A program made the position numbers and the translations under genes. A stretch of DNA of 64,000 nt, taken from positions 124,001 through 188,000 of the forward strand of contig JACKPB010000005.1 of NCBI GenBank assembly GCA_024233875.1, written 5' to 3'. The DNA comes from Leptospiraceae bacterium. Its GTDB lineage: Bacteria > Spirochaetota > Leptospiria > Leptospirales > Leptospiraceae. Position 1 is the first letter of the stretch. Every line of letters begins with the position of its first letter. Shown piece by piece: positions 54,571-63,958 of this stretch. The notes beneath the pieces are model-generated. The model saw only the letters and a program-made list of their open reading frames with translations. It had not been told where the DNA came from and ran no database searches.

Positions 54571-55948
54571 CCCCGTACAATCCCATCAAAATCAAAACGA
54601 AAAAAGAGTACGCCGGCAAAAGGTAAGTAGACATTTTTTCAGATTTTAGAAACGCTCTATCTTTGTATTCAATGAAATTAAAAAAGAATCCTAATAGGAT
54701 ATAGAGAATCAATTCTTCATGTCGATAGATCAGGAGTCCGGACTTGAGTGTAAATATGCTTTGAAATTGTGTGAAAATAATAGATAGCGATTTTTCTCCG
54801 TAAATCCCCGATCGAAAGAAGATTCCCGAGAGGGTAAAAGCGAAAATGATACCTGCAAACTTAAATGGCTTTAGGAAGGCCTGATCCGGAATTTGAATTC
54901 CTTTGTGATCCATGATCCTTTCAATAGCAATCAGAATACCCAAAAAAAGTCCCCAGAGTACGTAAGCAATATCTGCTCCATGCCAGAGACCTCCCAGTCC
55001 CATAGTGATCAATAAATTGACAATAGCCATTGTGAATCCTTTACGGTTTCCTCCCAAACTGATGTATAGATAGTCTTTCAACCAGGTGGATAGAGTGATG
55101 TGCCATCTCTGCCAGAATTCTGTAAACGATTTTGAGAAAAAGGGTCCTCTGAAATTGACAGGAATTTCAAATCCCAAAAGAAATGCCAAACCTCTGGCAA
55201 TATCAGAATATCCACTAAAATCGCAATAGACCTGAATGATAAACCCCAGGTTTCCCAGAAGCACCGATTCAAAACTATAGTCTCCGGAATTCATATAGAG
55301 GGGATTTACAATGGTTCCTATATTGTCTGCAATCACTACCTTTTTGATCAGTCCGGTGAGAATTAGATAAATCCCTTTTTTCATTGAGTGAAAATCTATT
55401 TCAGGATGATCCAGTTTAGGTAAAAATTCTTCAGACCGCATAATGGGTCCGGCAATCAACTGTGGAAAGAATAAGATAAAAATTAAATAATCCAGAAAAG
55501 GAATAGTTTTCACTATTTTATTTCGATGAATATCTATCTGCAAAGCGATGATTTGAAAAGTATAAAAACTAATCGCCAGAGGTAGGAAGATGTGAACTGT
55601 TGAAGAGAATTCTTTAACTGAAACAATACCTGTGAGAGTATAAATCAATCCGGAAAAGAAATAAAAATACTTAAAAAAACCCAGATTGATCAGGTTCAGG
55701 ACAACAGTTAGTTTGATCCATCCATCTGTTGATAGGTTTTCCCGTTTCTTCTCAAAGATTTTTAAAGATAGATAGAAATTCAAAAGAATGATTCCGAGGA
55801 AATGAAAAGTGAGATAAAAATTATGGTACGAATAAAAAATTATCGAAGATGCTAACAAAACATATTTCTTATATTTTATATTGGAGTTCCAATATAAAAT
55901 ATAAGTGATTACAAAAAGAACCAGAAAAGGTATAGAATTGAATAACAT
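54536..55948 (-). CDS. MBOAT-family membrane O-acyltransferase
   Basis: A 470-residue polytopic enzyme of the AlgI/DltB type. The family signature WQRWHITLSTWLKDYLYISLGGNRKG is complete and the catalytic His is in GLGGLWHGADIAYVLWG. It is predicted to transfer an acyl group across the inner membrane to a surface polymer; which polymer is unknown. The ATG is directly adjacent to the preceding sppA stop (TAAATG). Confidence 0.93.
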   Translation of the reverse strand: MLFNSIPFLVLFVITYILYWNSNIKYKKYVLLASSIIFYSYHNFYLTFHFLGIILLNFYLSLKIFEKKRENLSTDGWIKLTVVLNLINLGFFKYFYFFSGLIYTLTGIVSVKEFSSTVHIFLPLAISFYTFQIIALQIDIHRNKIVKTIPFLDYLIFILFFPQLIAGPIMRSEEFLPKLDHPEIDFHSMKKGIYLILTGLIKKVVIADNIGTIVNPLYMNSGDYSFESVLLGNLGFIIQVYCDFSGYSDIARGLAFLLGFEIPVNFRGPFFSKSFTEFWQRWHITLSTWLKDYLYISLGGNRKGFTMAIVNLLITMGLGGLWHGADIAYVLWGLFLGILIAIERIMDHKGIQIPDQAFLKPFKFAGIIFAFTLSGIFFRSGIYGEKSLSIIFTQFQSIFTLKSGLLIYRHEELILYILLGFFFNFIEYKDRAFLKSEKMSTYLLPAYSFFVLILMGLYGDGGGDFIYFQF

Positions 55949-56962
55949 TTAGTATGTCCAGAGATACATGAATAGAGTTTCCCGATCCCTGTCCAAATGA
56001 TTCAATATCATTTGAAGGGCTGATTTTTCCTGAATGACTTTTTCATCTATTTGGTAGATATTTTTAATTGGTTTCTTGTTTAGTGAATATGTGATGATTT
56101 TCGGATCATTATTGATAGAAGCTGGATTTCTATTGTAGGAAGGGAGAGATTTGATTAGATCAATGGCATCCCGTGAATATCCTATCTTATCGATGAGTTT
56201 TTCTTTTTCTGCCTGTGAGGCTGTATAGATCCGACCATCGGCTAGTTTTCTTAGCTTCTCCTTAGGTATATGTGATCTATTTTCAGATACAATGCCCAAG
56301 AACCTTTCATACATATCATTGACTATACTCTGAATGATTTCTTTCTGATCAGGTCGCATTTCCTGGAGTGGAGAAAGTATAGTTTTATTTTCCCCAGAGA
56401 CTATAGACTGATCTTCTACTCCAATTTTCTCCAATCCTTTCCTGATATTGATCCCTGCGATCACAACCCCGATTGAACCTGTTACTGTCGTTGGATGAGC
56501 AACTATTTTATCAGCCGACATAGCCACATAGTAACCTCCGGAAGCTGCTGTATCCATGAAGAGAGCAACTACAGGAATTCTTTTGGTTTCTTTGAAACTT
56601 TTGATCTCTTTATAAATGATATCACTCGGAGTGACTCCTCCACCGGGAGAATTTATTTTTAAAATTAACCCTTTTACATCCGAATCCAAAGAAGCTTTGC
56701 TCAACTCTTCTTTGATTCGGGCTACCATGGATTCTTTTGAACTGAATCCAAATCCATCACTCGATCCATGATCGGAAATTACTCCATCGATAGAAATGAT
56801 TAAAATCTTATCCCTTTCAGTCCCGGAGATGAGATGTTCTGTAAGTTCAATTCCTTTCGGAGGTAGATCCAAAAGTTTGACAGAATTAAAACTAAAACAA
56901 TTAGATAATAAAATCAATTGAATTAATAAAAATGAGATAATTAGTTTTTTCTTAAATAACAT
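55949..56962 (-). CDS. sppA: Signal peptide peptidase SppA-like protease
   Basis: A 337-residue S49 peptidase with a lipoprotein-like start (LLIQLILLSNC). KGLILKINSPGGGVTPSDIIY precedes the nucleophile Ser in DTAASGGYYVAMSADKIVAHPTTVTGSIGV, and the Lys partner is in IVSGENKTILSP. It is predicted to degrade remnant signal peptides or membrane peptides. AAAGGA lies seven bases before the ATG. It follows the DUF374 gene by 27 bases in the envelope operon. Confidence 0.93.
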   Translation of the reverse strand: MLFKKKLIISFLLIQLILLSNCFSFNSVKLLDLPPKGIELTEHLISGTERDKILIISIDGVISDHGSSDGFGFSSKESMVARIKEELSKASLDSDVKGLILKINSPGGGVTPSDIIYKEIKSFKETKRIPVVALFMDTAASGGYYVAMSADKIVAHPTTVTGSIGVVIAGINIRKGLEKIGVEDQSIVSGENKTILSPLQEMRPDQKEIIQSIVNDMYERFLGIVSENRSHIPKEKLRKLADGRIYTASQAEKEKLIDKIGYSRDAIDLIKSLPSYNRNPASINNDPKIITYSLNKKPIKNIYQIDEKVIQEKSALQMILNHLDRDRETLFMYLWTY

Positions 56963-56989
56963 ATATTTTCCTTTCTATTATTAGAAATA

Positions 56990-57643
56990 TTAAAGCTTTT
57001 TTTGTTCCAAAATTTCAATTTGCTCCATCATTATTTTTTCTACTTTTAGCAAATAGTCCTCCCCTTCAGGGGTTTCCTTCGGTATAAGGATCGGCTCCGA
57101 ATAGATAATCCATTGTTTGGCAAAAAATTTGGGAAAGCGGTGTTTGTCCCAACTCTTAAATTCATGATACCTATCAAAGGTAGAATAAAAAATCACTATA
57201 GGTACTCCTGTCATCTGAGCGATCTGAATCAGTCCGGCTTGAACCTTGTAAATGGGTCCGCGCGGACCATCGGGTGTAAATATGGGAACCCGATTGCTTT
57301 TTATTGTCTTGAGAAGAGAACGTAGAGCATTGGCACCACCACGACTTGATGAACCTCTTACCGATTCCATTCCGAACCGTAAAAAAGTTTCATAAATGTA
57401 TTCACCATCTTTAGAGAAAGAAACCAGGGGGGTGAGTTTTATTTTTCGTTTCTTCTGGAGGTAGTTTGAACAGTGATACGTTAAGGATAAAATTTGATTG
57501 TGCCATCCTGCCAGAATGAACCCGCCTTCTTTTTGCATCAAACTATCTGTTTCGGAGGGAAGAATTACTTCCTGTACACGAATGAAACGAAACCAGAATC
57601 TCATGATCATACTCACAATAAAACTTAGGACTTTAGGTTTCAA
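56990..57643 (-). CDS. DUF374 lysophospholipid acyltransferase-family protein
   Basis: A 217-residue membrane-associated acyltransferase. WHNQILSLTYH corresponds to the HxxxxD motif in DUF374 form, with FTPDGPRGPIYKVQAGLIQIAQMTGVPIV after it. DUF374 proteins are linked to lipid A or phospholipid acylation. The start is TTG at 57643, supported by GGAGGGG nine bases upstream, and overlaps the preceding stop as TTGA. It lies between two SppA genes. Confidence 0.87.
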   Translation of the reverse strand: MKPKVLSFIVSMIMRFWFRFIRVQEVILPSETDSLMQKEGGFILAGWHNQILSLTYHCSNYLQKKRKIKLTPLVSFSKDGEYIYETFLRFGMESVRGSSSRGGANALRSLLKTIKSNRVPIFTPDGPRGPIYKVQAGLIQIAQMTGVPIVIFYSTFDRYHEFKSWDKHRFPKFFAKQWIIYSEPILIPKETPEGEDYLLKVEKIMMEQIEILEQKKL

Positions 57644-59349
57644 TTTGATCTACCCCTCCAATAGGTAATTAAATCAACAGGCAAATTGACCCGATAATCG
57701 GTATTTAAAAATGAAAGTGATTCATTAAAAAAAGAAGATGGATTTTTTAAGTATCCCAGGACTGAATTCCAATTCTTAAGCATAGATCTCAGAGTATATA
57801 CAGGCATAAGATAATCAATTCGATAAGAATCAATATCATTTTCTTTTAAAATAGAATTTAAGAAAGTATAAAAACTTCCCGTACCATCCAACATTCCCAT
57901 TTCTTCAAACTTTTCAGCCAGGAAAACTCTGCCCCCCGCACTTTTTTCTAAGTCCTGAATATCAATTTTTCTGTTATCCATTACCCTCTTATAAAATTGC
58001 ATTTTGTTTCTCTCTATTTCTGATTGAAGAAAAGCCTTTGATTGAGGACTGATTTTTCCGTATTCCGAAAGGATGTCCCTGAGGGGATAGAATTCTATTC
58101 TCTCCTTCTTAATTCCGAATTTCTCGTATAATCCCCTAAGATTCGGTCGAATCATTATTGTTCCTATCGATCCTGTAATGCAAAAAGGATTGGAAAAGAT
58201 TTTCCCTGCGGCGCAGGAAATGTAATACCCTCCCGAAGCAGAAATATTTTGAAAATATGCGTATATTTTCTTATCTTTCCCAATATTCTTCAACTCTCTG
58301 TAAATGAGTTCGGATGCAAAAGCAGATCCTCCTCCCGAATCGATTTCCAGGATAATTATTTTTCTATCATCCTCTTTTTTTAGTTCAGCAAGAAGATTAA
58401 GAGTTGAATAGGCAGATATCGAACCTTCATTTCTTTCCTGCTCGGACTTTTTCCCCATGACAATATTTCCCTTCAGAGGCAAAATAGTGATTCTACTTTT
58501 TCTTACCGGAAGAAGTGAATACTTCGTTCTCTTTAAGTACTTACTAATCGTTGCTAATTTGTAGATCTTGCTTTTTTTGAATTGCCCGCTTTTTTCTTCG
58601 AGTTTGTCATACATGAAATATTTCTCAAACTCTGACTCATCAGAAAAATCATGAAAGAATCCACCCTCTTTCATTTCATCAGCATGCAAAATCGGAGAGT
58701 GAATGTCTTCCCATTTCCATTTTTCGGATCCATGCATACCGGAAAGAATTCTATTTCTTAAAGACACAATCAATTCTGAGAGATTTTGTCTGGCTTCTTT
58801 TGAAAATTTTTCGTTTTTAAAAGGTTCAGCAAAAGATTTAAATTTCCCGGATTGATAGGATTCTACTTCAATACCCCAATCCTTTAAAAATTTTCCGAAA
58901 AAAAATGGTTCGGCAGATGGGAGAACAAATTGAAATTCTGAAGATTCAATACAAAACCTCTCATCAGCCTGTGAAAGAAGATAGAGGGTCTTAAGATCTC
59001 CGTAGGGTGAAAAACCTTTTAGTCTAACTCCATTTTCTTTTAATTTATTTAAAATTTCTGAAATTTCGTACAATTCCGAAAAACCGAACTGAATTTCATC
59101 TACCGTAAATGCAACTATCCTGAGAGATTTTATTTCCAACAATTTATTTAAGAACTGAAGAAATGAGAGAAAATCTTGTTGGTTTCCTCCTGAGAACAAT
59201 TCAAGAAGAGGAGATTTTTTTGAGTTTTCAAATACGGAAGGTATTTTGAAAAACAAAAACTCAGGATTTCTTTTGTAAGTCAGAAGCTTATAGAATATAT
59301 AGGGAAAAAGGCGAAAAGGAATAGCCAGTAAAGTTAATATTTTTCTCAT
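57640..59349 (-). CDS. SppA-like S49 protease, long (67K) form
   Basis: A 569-residue protease of the double-domain SppA type, with an N-terminal membrane segment. The N-terminal half has lost most S49 sequence but keeps SGKFKSFAEPFKNEKFSKEA, which corresponds to the catalytic Lys segment of E. coli SppA. The C-terminal half has IILEIDSGGGSAFASELIY and the Ser in NISASGGYYISCAAGKIF. In this family the Lys and Ser come from the two halves, so it is probably active. It appears to be the first gene of the operon running down to 52982. Confidence 0.88.
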   Translation of the reverse strand: MRKILTLLAIPFRLFPYIFYKLLTYKRNPEFLFFKIPSVFENSKKSPLLELFSGGNQQDFLSFLQFLNKLLEIKSLRIVAFTVDEIQFGFSELYEISEILNKLKENGVRLKGFSPYGDLKTLYLLSQADERFCIESSEFQFVLPSAEPFFFGKFLKDWGIEVESYQSGKFKSFAEPFKNEKFSKEARQNLSELIVSLRNRILSGMHGSEKWKWEDIHSPILHADEMKEGGFFHDFSDESEFEKYFMYDKLEEKSGQFKKSKIYKLATISKYLKRTKYSLLPVRKSRITILPLKGNIVMGKKSEQERNEGSISAYSTLNLLAELKKEDDRKIIILEIDSGGGSAFASELIYRELKNIGKDKKIYAYFQNISASGGYYISCAAGKIFSNPFCITGSIGTIMIRPNLRGLYEKFGIKKERIEFYPLRDILSEYGKISPQSKAFLQSEIERNKMQFYKRVMDNRKIDIQDLEKSAGGRVFLAEKFEEMGMLDGTGSFYTFLNSILKENDIDSYRIDYLMPVYTLRSMLKNWNSVLGYLKNPSSFFNESLSFLNTDYRVNLPVDLITYWRGRSN

Positions 59350-59424
59350 TCATTCCCATTGTCCAACAGACTCAAAACTTGAAAACCTTTTTGAGAAATG
59401 TTTTCAGAAGTTTTTTTCAAAAAA

Positions 59425-59453
59425 TTACAAAATTTTATTGATATTCTTATAAA
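59425..59453 (+). promoter_or_regulatory. Candidate sigma-70 promoter for the GHKL-like gene
   Basis: TTACAA (59425-59430) and TATAAA (59448-59453) with a 17-base spacer, followed by AGAGG five bases before ATG 59484. The spacing is optimal. Confidence 0.55.
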
Positions 59454-59483
59454 TTAAACCTGAATGTAAGATTAGAGGTAAAT

Positions 59484-60275
59484 ATGAAGAGCTCTATCAG
59501 CGAAGCGGACATTGAAAATGGAATCAAGTCAGGTTACAAGATAGGACTGAATTGTTTCACTCCTATGACAACTTTCATGAGAAACATGGAAATCATTCTT
59601 CGTATGATGTTGATTCATTATGGAAAGCTAGACATGCTACCTGCTATTTTTGGTGTGGTACATGAGCTAGTTCGCTTCAGTGTCATCAGTAACATGCGAT
59701 ATCTCTTTTACAAAAAAGAAAATCTTGAGATCCTCAATGAAGATTCTTTTTATGAAAATGAACCCGAATTTTTAAAAACAATTTCTAATCAGGATATCAA
59801 CTACCGGGAACTTCTGGTCTCCCACAAGATGTATGTTCAGACTATCTTAGAACACAATTCTGAGGGCTTCAACATAACAGTTTACAATATGTCTGAAAAT
59901 TTTTTGGATCAGGAATTTTATCTCCGTAAGTATTTACGTCAGGCCATGCAGTACACAAACATTATGGACTACTTTCAGGATCATCCCGAAGATCCTCAGG
60001 GGAGGAATCTGGGATTGGCCCTATCTCTTATTCTTCTCCGGGAGTCCGGATTGCGACCCGACCTTATGAGAATGGGAAAGCCAGGAAGCAAGAACTATTC
60101 CAGAATAGAAATTCCCTTCAATGTAGACAGCTATAAGAGCATTCGGGATAAGATTCTAAATGATGAATTGATAGTACCATTCGAAAAATCCAACTTAATC
60201 CCTCCTCAGTTCAGAAAAGAATTTGAAGCCAGAAGAAAACAAATGGAAGCGGACCTACAGGTCTCCAACAACTGA
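59484..60275 (+). CDS. GHKL (histidine-kinase-like) ATPase-fold protein, degenerate N box
   Basis: A 263-residue soluble protein without a signal. VVHELVRFSVISNMRYLFY (58-75) aligns with the N box of short GHKL proteins, with Glu61 and Asn70 kept but the usual Asn of ELxxN changed to Phe. EGFNITVYNMSE (127-138) fits the following strand, and GRNLGLALSLILLRESGLRP (173-192) fits the G2 box. There is no phospho-acceptor His domain. It may bind nucleotide as an anti-sigma-like or output module, or may have lost that ability. It has its own promoter and overlaps the convergent PLP gene by 21 bases. The family call is by eye. Confidence 0.6.
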   Translation: MKSSISEADIENGIKSGYKIGLNCFTPMTTFMRNMEIILRMMLIHYGKLDMLPAIFGVVHELVRFSVISNMRYLFYKKENLEILNEDSFYENEPEFLKTISNQDINYRELLVSHKMYVQTILEHNSEGFNITVYNMSENFLDQEFYLRKYLRQAMQYTNIMDYFQDHPEDPQGRNLGLALSLILLRESGLRPDLMRMGKPGSKNYSRIEIPFNVDSYKSIRDKILNDELIVPFEKSNLIPPQFRKEFEARRKQMEADLQVSNN

Positions 60276-61124
60276 GATAAGCCCCCCCTGATGAAGGTAA
60301 AGTACCTCATTCATTTCGCTTTTGTGAAATGAATGAAATATGGTATAGAGAGATTTCCCGGAATACATAGGTTCCAAGAAGACTCCTTTCTCTCCCATTT
60401 CCCCTATGAATTGACTTAGAGTTTTACTTTTAGAATTGTAACTCTTGGCAATTGCGGGGGAAATCAATTCATATTCCCGGTTTACATTTAATGAAAGATT
60501 CAATTCCTGTTCTTTCAGATATGCATTCATTTTTGGAATACCCAGACCCAAAGAAATACCAATAATTTTCTTTCGTGAACCAAAAAATTCGAGAGCTGAT
60601 AAGTAGGTAAGTCCGGAACCTACATCCAGAACAATAGTTTTGAACTTTTCAAAAACAGGATGCTTCCAGAGACTTCGAAGCCCATTCAAACTTCCTTTAT
60701 GAATCCCAAATTCGTTAATCGAAAAACAATCCGGAGAATTTTTGTGCTTTTGATACTCAGGCGAAACAAGCAAATCATTTTTGGATGAAAAATGATCAAT
60801 CGAATCAGAAAAATGCTCTGTTAAAATGGAATTTCCACCCCGGTAAGAACTATGGGAATAAGTAAAGGTAGAAATTGAAAATCCATTCAATTTAAAAAAG
60901 AGACTGAAAGCCGCAAGAAAATTTGAATTCCTACTCCCAAACATTGAGACCTTTTTGTAGTGCGAGGTTTTCAACTCCTCAAGGAGCCCCTTAGCTTTCC
61001 TGAGTTTTGTTCCTAAAGTTCCCGGTCCCTGAAAATCTTCCAGGATGAAAATACTTTTGTCTTTGTACTGAACGATTTTCCCTTTTGGAGGATGGATTTC
61101 AACTATCTGTTTTGAGAACTGCAA
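60255..61124 (-). CDS. PLP-dependent ACC deaminase/D-cysteine desulfhydrase-like enzyme
   Basis: A 289-residue fold-type II PLP enzyme. Lys40 in GTLGTKLRKAKGLLEEL matches the Schiff-base Lys of GNKxRKLE. FGSRNSNFLAAFSLF and the phosphate-binding VLDVGSGLTYLSALEFFG follow. The substrate may be D-cysteine, 1-aminocyclopropane-1-carboxylate or another amino acid. The start is TTG at 61124 with AGGAAG upstream, inside the last codons of lepA (26-base overlap). No other start is possible without losing the Lys region. Confidence 0.82.
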   Translation of the reverse strand: MQFSKQIVEIHPPKGKIVQYKDKSIFILEDFQGPGTLGTKLRKAKGLLEELKTSHYKKVSMFGSRNSNFLAAFSLFFKLNGFSISTFTYSHSSYRGGNSILTEHFSDSIDHFSSKNDLLVSPEYQKHKNSPDCFSINEFGIHKGSLNGLRSLWKHPVFEKFKTIVLDVGSGLTYLSALEFFGSRKKIIGISLGLGIPKMNAYLKEQELNLSLNVNREYELISPAIAKSYNSKSKTLSQFIGEMGEKGVFLEPMYSGKSLYTIFHSFHKSEMNEVLYLHQGGLISVVGDL

Positions 61125-62904
61125 GAAATGCTTCCTGAGGAATCTCTACATTACCGAATTGCTTCATTCGCTTTTTGCCCTCTTTTTGCTTTTCTAATAA
61201 TTTTTTCTTTCTTGTGATATCCCCACCATAACACTTTGCTGTCACATTTTTTCTCATAGCTGATATATTTTCTCTGCCCAAAACTCGATTTCCAACTGCA
61301 GCCTGAATAGCGATCACAAATTGTTGTTTGGGAATCAATTCTTTGAGTTTTTCAATGATAGCTCTCCCTCTCTGTTCGGCTCTTGTTTTGTGAACAATAG
61401 TGGAAAGAGCATCTACAGGTTCATGGTTCACTACGATATCAAGTTTGACCAATTGGGAAGTTCGATATCCAATCGGTTCATAATCCAGGGAAGCATAGCC
61501 CTTGCTATAGGATTTTAGTTTATCATAAAACTCAAAAATCAACTCAGCAAGGGGAATCTCATATGTGAGTTGAACTTTTTCCTGATCAAGATAAACCGTG
61601 TTTCCCTGAATCCCTCTCTTTTCAATGACAAGAGACATTATATTACCCACATATTCGTTGGGTGTGATGATTGAGGCTTTTACAAAAGGTTCTTCCATCA
61701 TTTCTATAGTCTGGGGCTCGGGAAACTTAGATGGATTGTCAACTTCATACACCTCACCGGATGTATTTGTAATACGGTATTTTACAGAAGGGGCAGTTGT
61801 GATCAAATCCAGATTGAATTCTCTTTCCAATCTTTCCTGGACGATTTCCATATGCAAAAGACCGAGATAACCAACCCGAAATCCAAATCCGAGGGCAAGT
61901 GAATTTTCTTTTTCATAAACAAGAGCAGCATCATTTAACTTGAGCTTTTCTATGGCTTCCACCAATTCATCAAACTGCTCTCCATTTATGGGAAACAATC
62001 CTGAAAAGACCATGGGTTTGGCTTCCTTGTATCCACCTACAGGAGATTTCGTTCGATTATTAAAATGAGTGATTGTATCACCAGTTCTGGCATCTGAAAT
62101 CTTTTTGATCCCTGCAACAATATATCCAACCTGTCCCGCAACGATTTCATCCTGAGGTGTGAGTTTCAGTTTATTGATACCGACTTCGGTAACATAGTAC
62201 TCCTTATCACTCCCCATAAAGTAGATTTGATCTCCCCTCTTTACCTTGCCCTCAAAAATTCTAACTTTGACAACTACTCCCATGTAAGAATCAAAATAAG
62301 AATCGTAGATAAGTGCTTTGAGAGACTTATCCCCCACAGGTTTGGGAGGTGGAATCAATCGGATTATGGACTCCAATACTTCGATCACATTCTCTCCGGT
62401 TTTGGCTGAAATCGGAATGGATTCTTCGGAATCCAATCCGAGAGAATCTTCTATCAAACGATGACATTTGGGAATATCAGCACTGGGTAGGTCAATTTTG
62501 TTGATCACAGGAATGATTTTCAAATTGGATTCCATGGCCAGATACAAATTGGCCAGAGTCTGTGCTTCGACTCCCTGAGTTGCGTCTACTATAAGCAAGA
62601 CTCCCTCACAGGCCAGAAGAGAACGGGAGACTTCATAGGTAAAGTCCACGTGACCGGGTGTATCAATCAGATTCAAAAGGTATCTCTTTCCATCTCTGGC
62701 GAGATACTCGAAAGAGGCGTTATTGGCTTTGATTGTGATTCCCCTTTCCCTCTCGATATCCATTGAGTCCAAAATTTGTTCCTTCCTGGTTCTCTGGTCT
62801 GTCACCAAACCTATCTCAAGAAGTCGATCTGCCAATGTGGATTTACCGTGGTCAATATGGGCAATGATGGAAAAGTTTCGGATATAAAGAGGATCCTGGA
62901 TCAT
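61099..62904 (-). CDS. lepA: Elongation factor 4 (LepA)
   Basis: A 601-residue translational GTPase that back-translocates or remodels stalled ribosomes. G motifs: AHIDHGKSTLADRLLE (G1), RERGITIKA (G2), DTPGHVDF (G3), NKIDLPSAD (G4) and SAKTGENV (G5). The C-terminal LepA domain ends KKKLLEKQKEGKKRMKQFG. It is 3 bases after the DUF190 gene and overlaps the PLP gene, so the three may be cotranscribed. Confidence 0.98.
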   Translation of the reverse strand: MIQDPLYIRNFSIIAHIDHGKSTLADRLLEIGLVTDQRTRKEQILDSMDIERERGITIKANNASFEYLARDGKRYLLNLIDTPGHVDFTYEVSRSLLACEGVLLIVDATQGVEAQTLANLYLAMESNLKIIPVINKIDLPSADIPKCHRLIEDSLGLDSEESIPISAKTGENVIEVLESIIRLIPPPKPVGDKSLKALIYDSYFDSYMGVVVKVRIFEGKVKRGDQIYFMGSDKEYYVTEVGINKLKLTPQDEIVAGQVGYIVAGIKKISDARTGDTITHFNNRTKSPVGGYKEAKPMVFSGLFPINGEQFDELVEAIEKLKLNDAALVYEKENSLALGFGFRVGYLGLLHMEIVQERLEREFNLDLITTAPSVKYRITNTSGEVYEVDNPSKFPEPQTIEMMEEPFVKASIITPNEYVGNIMSLVIEKRGIQGNTVYLDQEKVQLTYEIPLAELIFEFYDKLKSYSKGYASLDYEPIGYRTSQLVKLDIVVNHEPVDALSTIVHKTRAEQRGRAIIEKLKELIPKQQFVIAIQAAVGNRVLGRENISAMRKNVTAKCYGGDITRKKKLLEKQKEGKKRMKQFGNVEIPQEAFLAVLKTDS

Positions 62905-62907
62905 ATA

Positions 62908-63288
62908 TTATGTGTTCTCTGCAAGTTTGATATCTTCTTCTGTTACTGTGTTTTTTGTGTAACGTATGGCTTCAACATCCCAGATTGTTACAAGGCCCTG
63001 AGGGAGGATTTCATCGATCATATGTATTATTTCTTCTAACTTATTTTCTGATTCAATAATTGTGATGATGATGGTGGATTCTTTTGACCAGACTTCATTT
63101 ATGAAATTATCCGGATATTTTATTTTCATATCCATTCCATATCCGGAATTCGATTTTACTATTGTACACCCTGTAACTCCCGATTCGACAAATTTATCTA
63201 TCAGGAGCTTGTATACAGGCTTCGAATGTTTGGATTCTTCTAATTTGCAATAAATTTTTATTTCTTTTTTAGAATCTCGAATCTTCAT
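62908..63288 (-). CDS. DUF190-family small protein (PII-like fold)
   Basis: A 126-residue soluble protein. YKLLIDKFVESGVTGCTIVKSNSGYGMD, TIIITIIESENKLEEIIHMIDEIL and GLVTIWDVEAIRY match DUF190, a family with a PII-like ferredoxin fold that may sense small ligands; here the two anti-parallel strand pairs are clear. These proteins are often next to CrcB fluoride channels, but none is present. It is 3 bases before lepA. Confidence 0.82.
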   Translation of the reverse strand: MKIRDSKKEIKIYCKLEESKHSKPVYKLLIDKFVESGVTGCTIVKSNSGYGMDMKIKYPDNFINEVWSKESTIIITIIESENKLEEIIHMIDEILPQGLVTIWDVEAIRYTKNTVTEEDIKLAENT

Positions 63289-63309
63289 ATTCTATTCACC
63301 GGGGTTGAC

Positions 63310-63777
63310 TCAGGCAAGTTGCTGGGCAAGATAATTCTGAATTCCAACATCTTTGATGATTTGTTGCTGCATCTCCAACCAATCAATGTGTTCTTCCTCG
63401 GAAATTAGAATTTGTTCTAATAGTTCACGGGTTCCGTTGTCCTTTAATTTTGTAGTCAGTTCTATACCCCTATTCAATCTCTCTACTGCATTGAATTCAA
63501 CTTCAAGATCATTTTGAAACATCTCTTCAACAGTTTGACCAACTTTAATCTTCATGTATCTCTGAAGATCCGGAATCCCATCCAGAAATAAAATTCTCTC
63601 GATGATTGTATCTGCATGCTTCATTTCTTCGATGGACTCTTTTTTCATGTAACCGGCAAGTTTCTGGTAACCCCAATTTTGGTTCATTTTCGAATGGATG
63701 AAATACTGATTGATAGCAGTCAATTCTGCAGCGAGGACTTCACCGAGAATCTCTATAACTTCTGAATTTCCTTTCAT
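63310..63777 (-). CDS. bfr: Bacterioferritin
   Basis: A 155-residue iron-storage protein. Ferroxidase ligands are in LAAELTAINQY, KESIEEMKHAD, LEVEFNAVERL and SEEEHIDWLE, and the haem Met is in EEMKHAD. ATG 63777 is chosen over a TTG nine codons upstream because AGGAGAGAG lies just before it. It stores iron as ferric mineral and may help against oxidative damage. It stands alone, 21 bases before the DUF190 gene. Confidence 0.95.
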   Translation of the reverse strand: MKGNSEVIEILGEVLAAELTAINQYFIHSKMNQNWGYQKLAGYMKKESIEEMKHADTIIERILFLDGIPDLQRYMKIKVGQTVEEMFQNDLEVEFNAVERLNRGIELTTKLKDNGTRELLEQILISEEEHIDWLEMQQQIIKDVGIQNYLAQQLA

Positions 63778-63779
63778 TA

Positions 63780-63788
63780 CTCTCTCCT
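63780..63788 (-). promoter_or_regulatory. Ribosome binding site that sets the bacterioferritin start
   Basis: AGGAGAGAG on the minus strand lies just upstream of ATG 63777 (core AGGAG six bases away). It rules out the TTG nine codons upstream. Confidence 0.75.
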
Positions 63789-63958
63789 GAATTTTAGTGT
63801 TCAAATTATAGAAAAATTGAATAGCTTATTAAAGCGAATAAAATTCTCCATAGTCTAAAAAAAAAGAAAAAACTTCAATCCTTCCCCATTTTCGGATACA
63901 TTTTGAAATTGATTTTTCCCTTGATTCCATAAACTTTCTCTGAAAACTGACTTCTATT

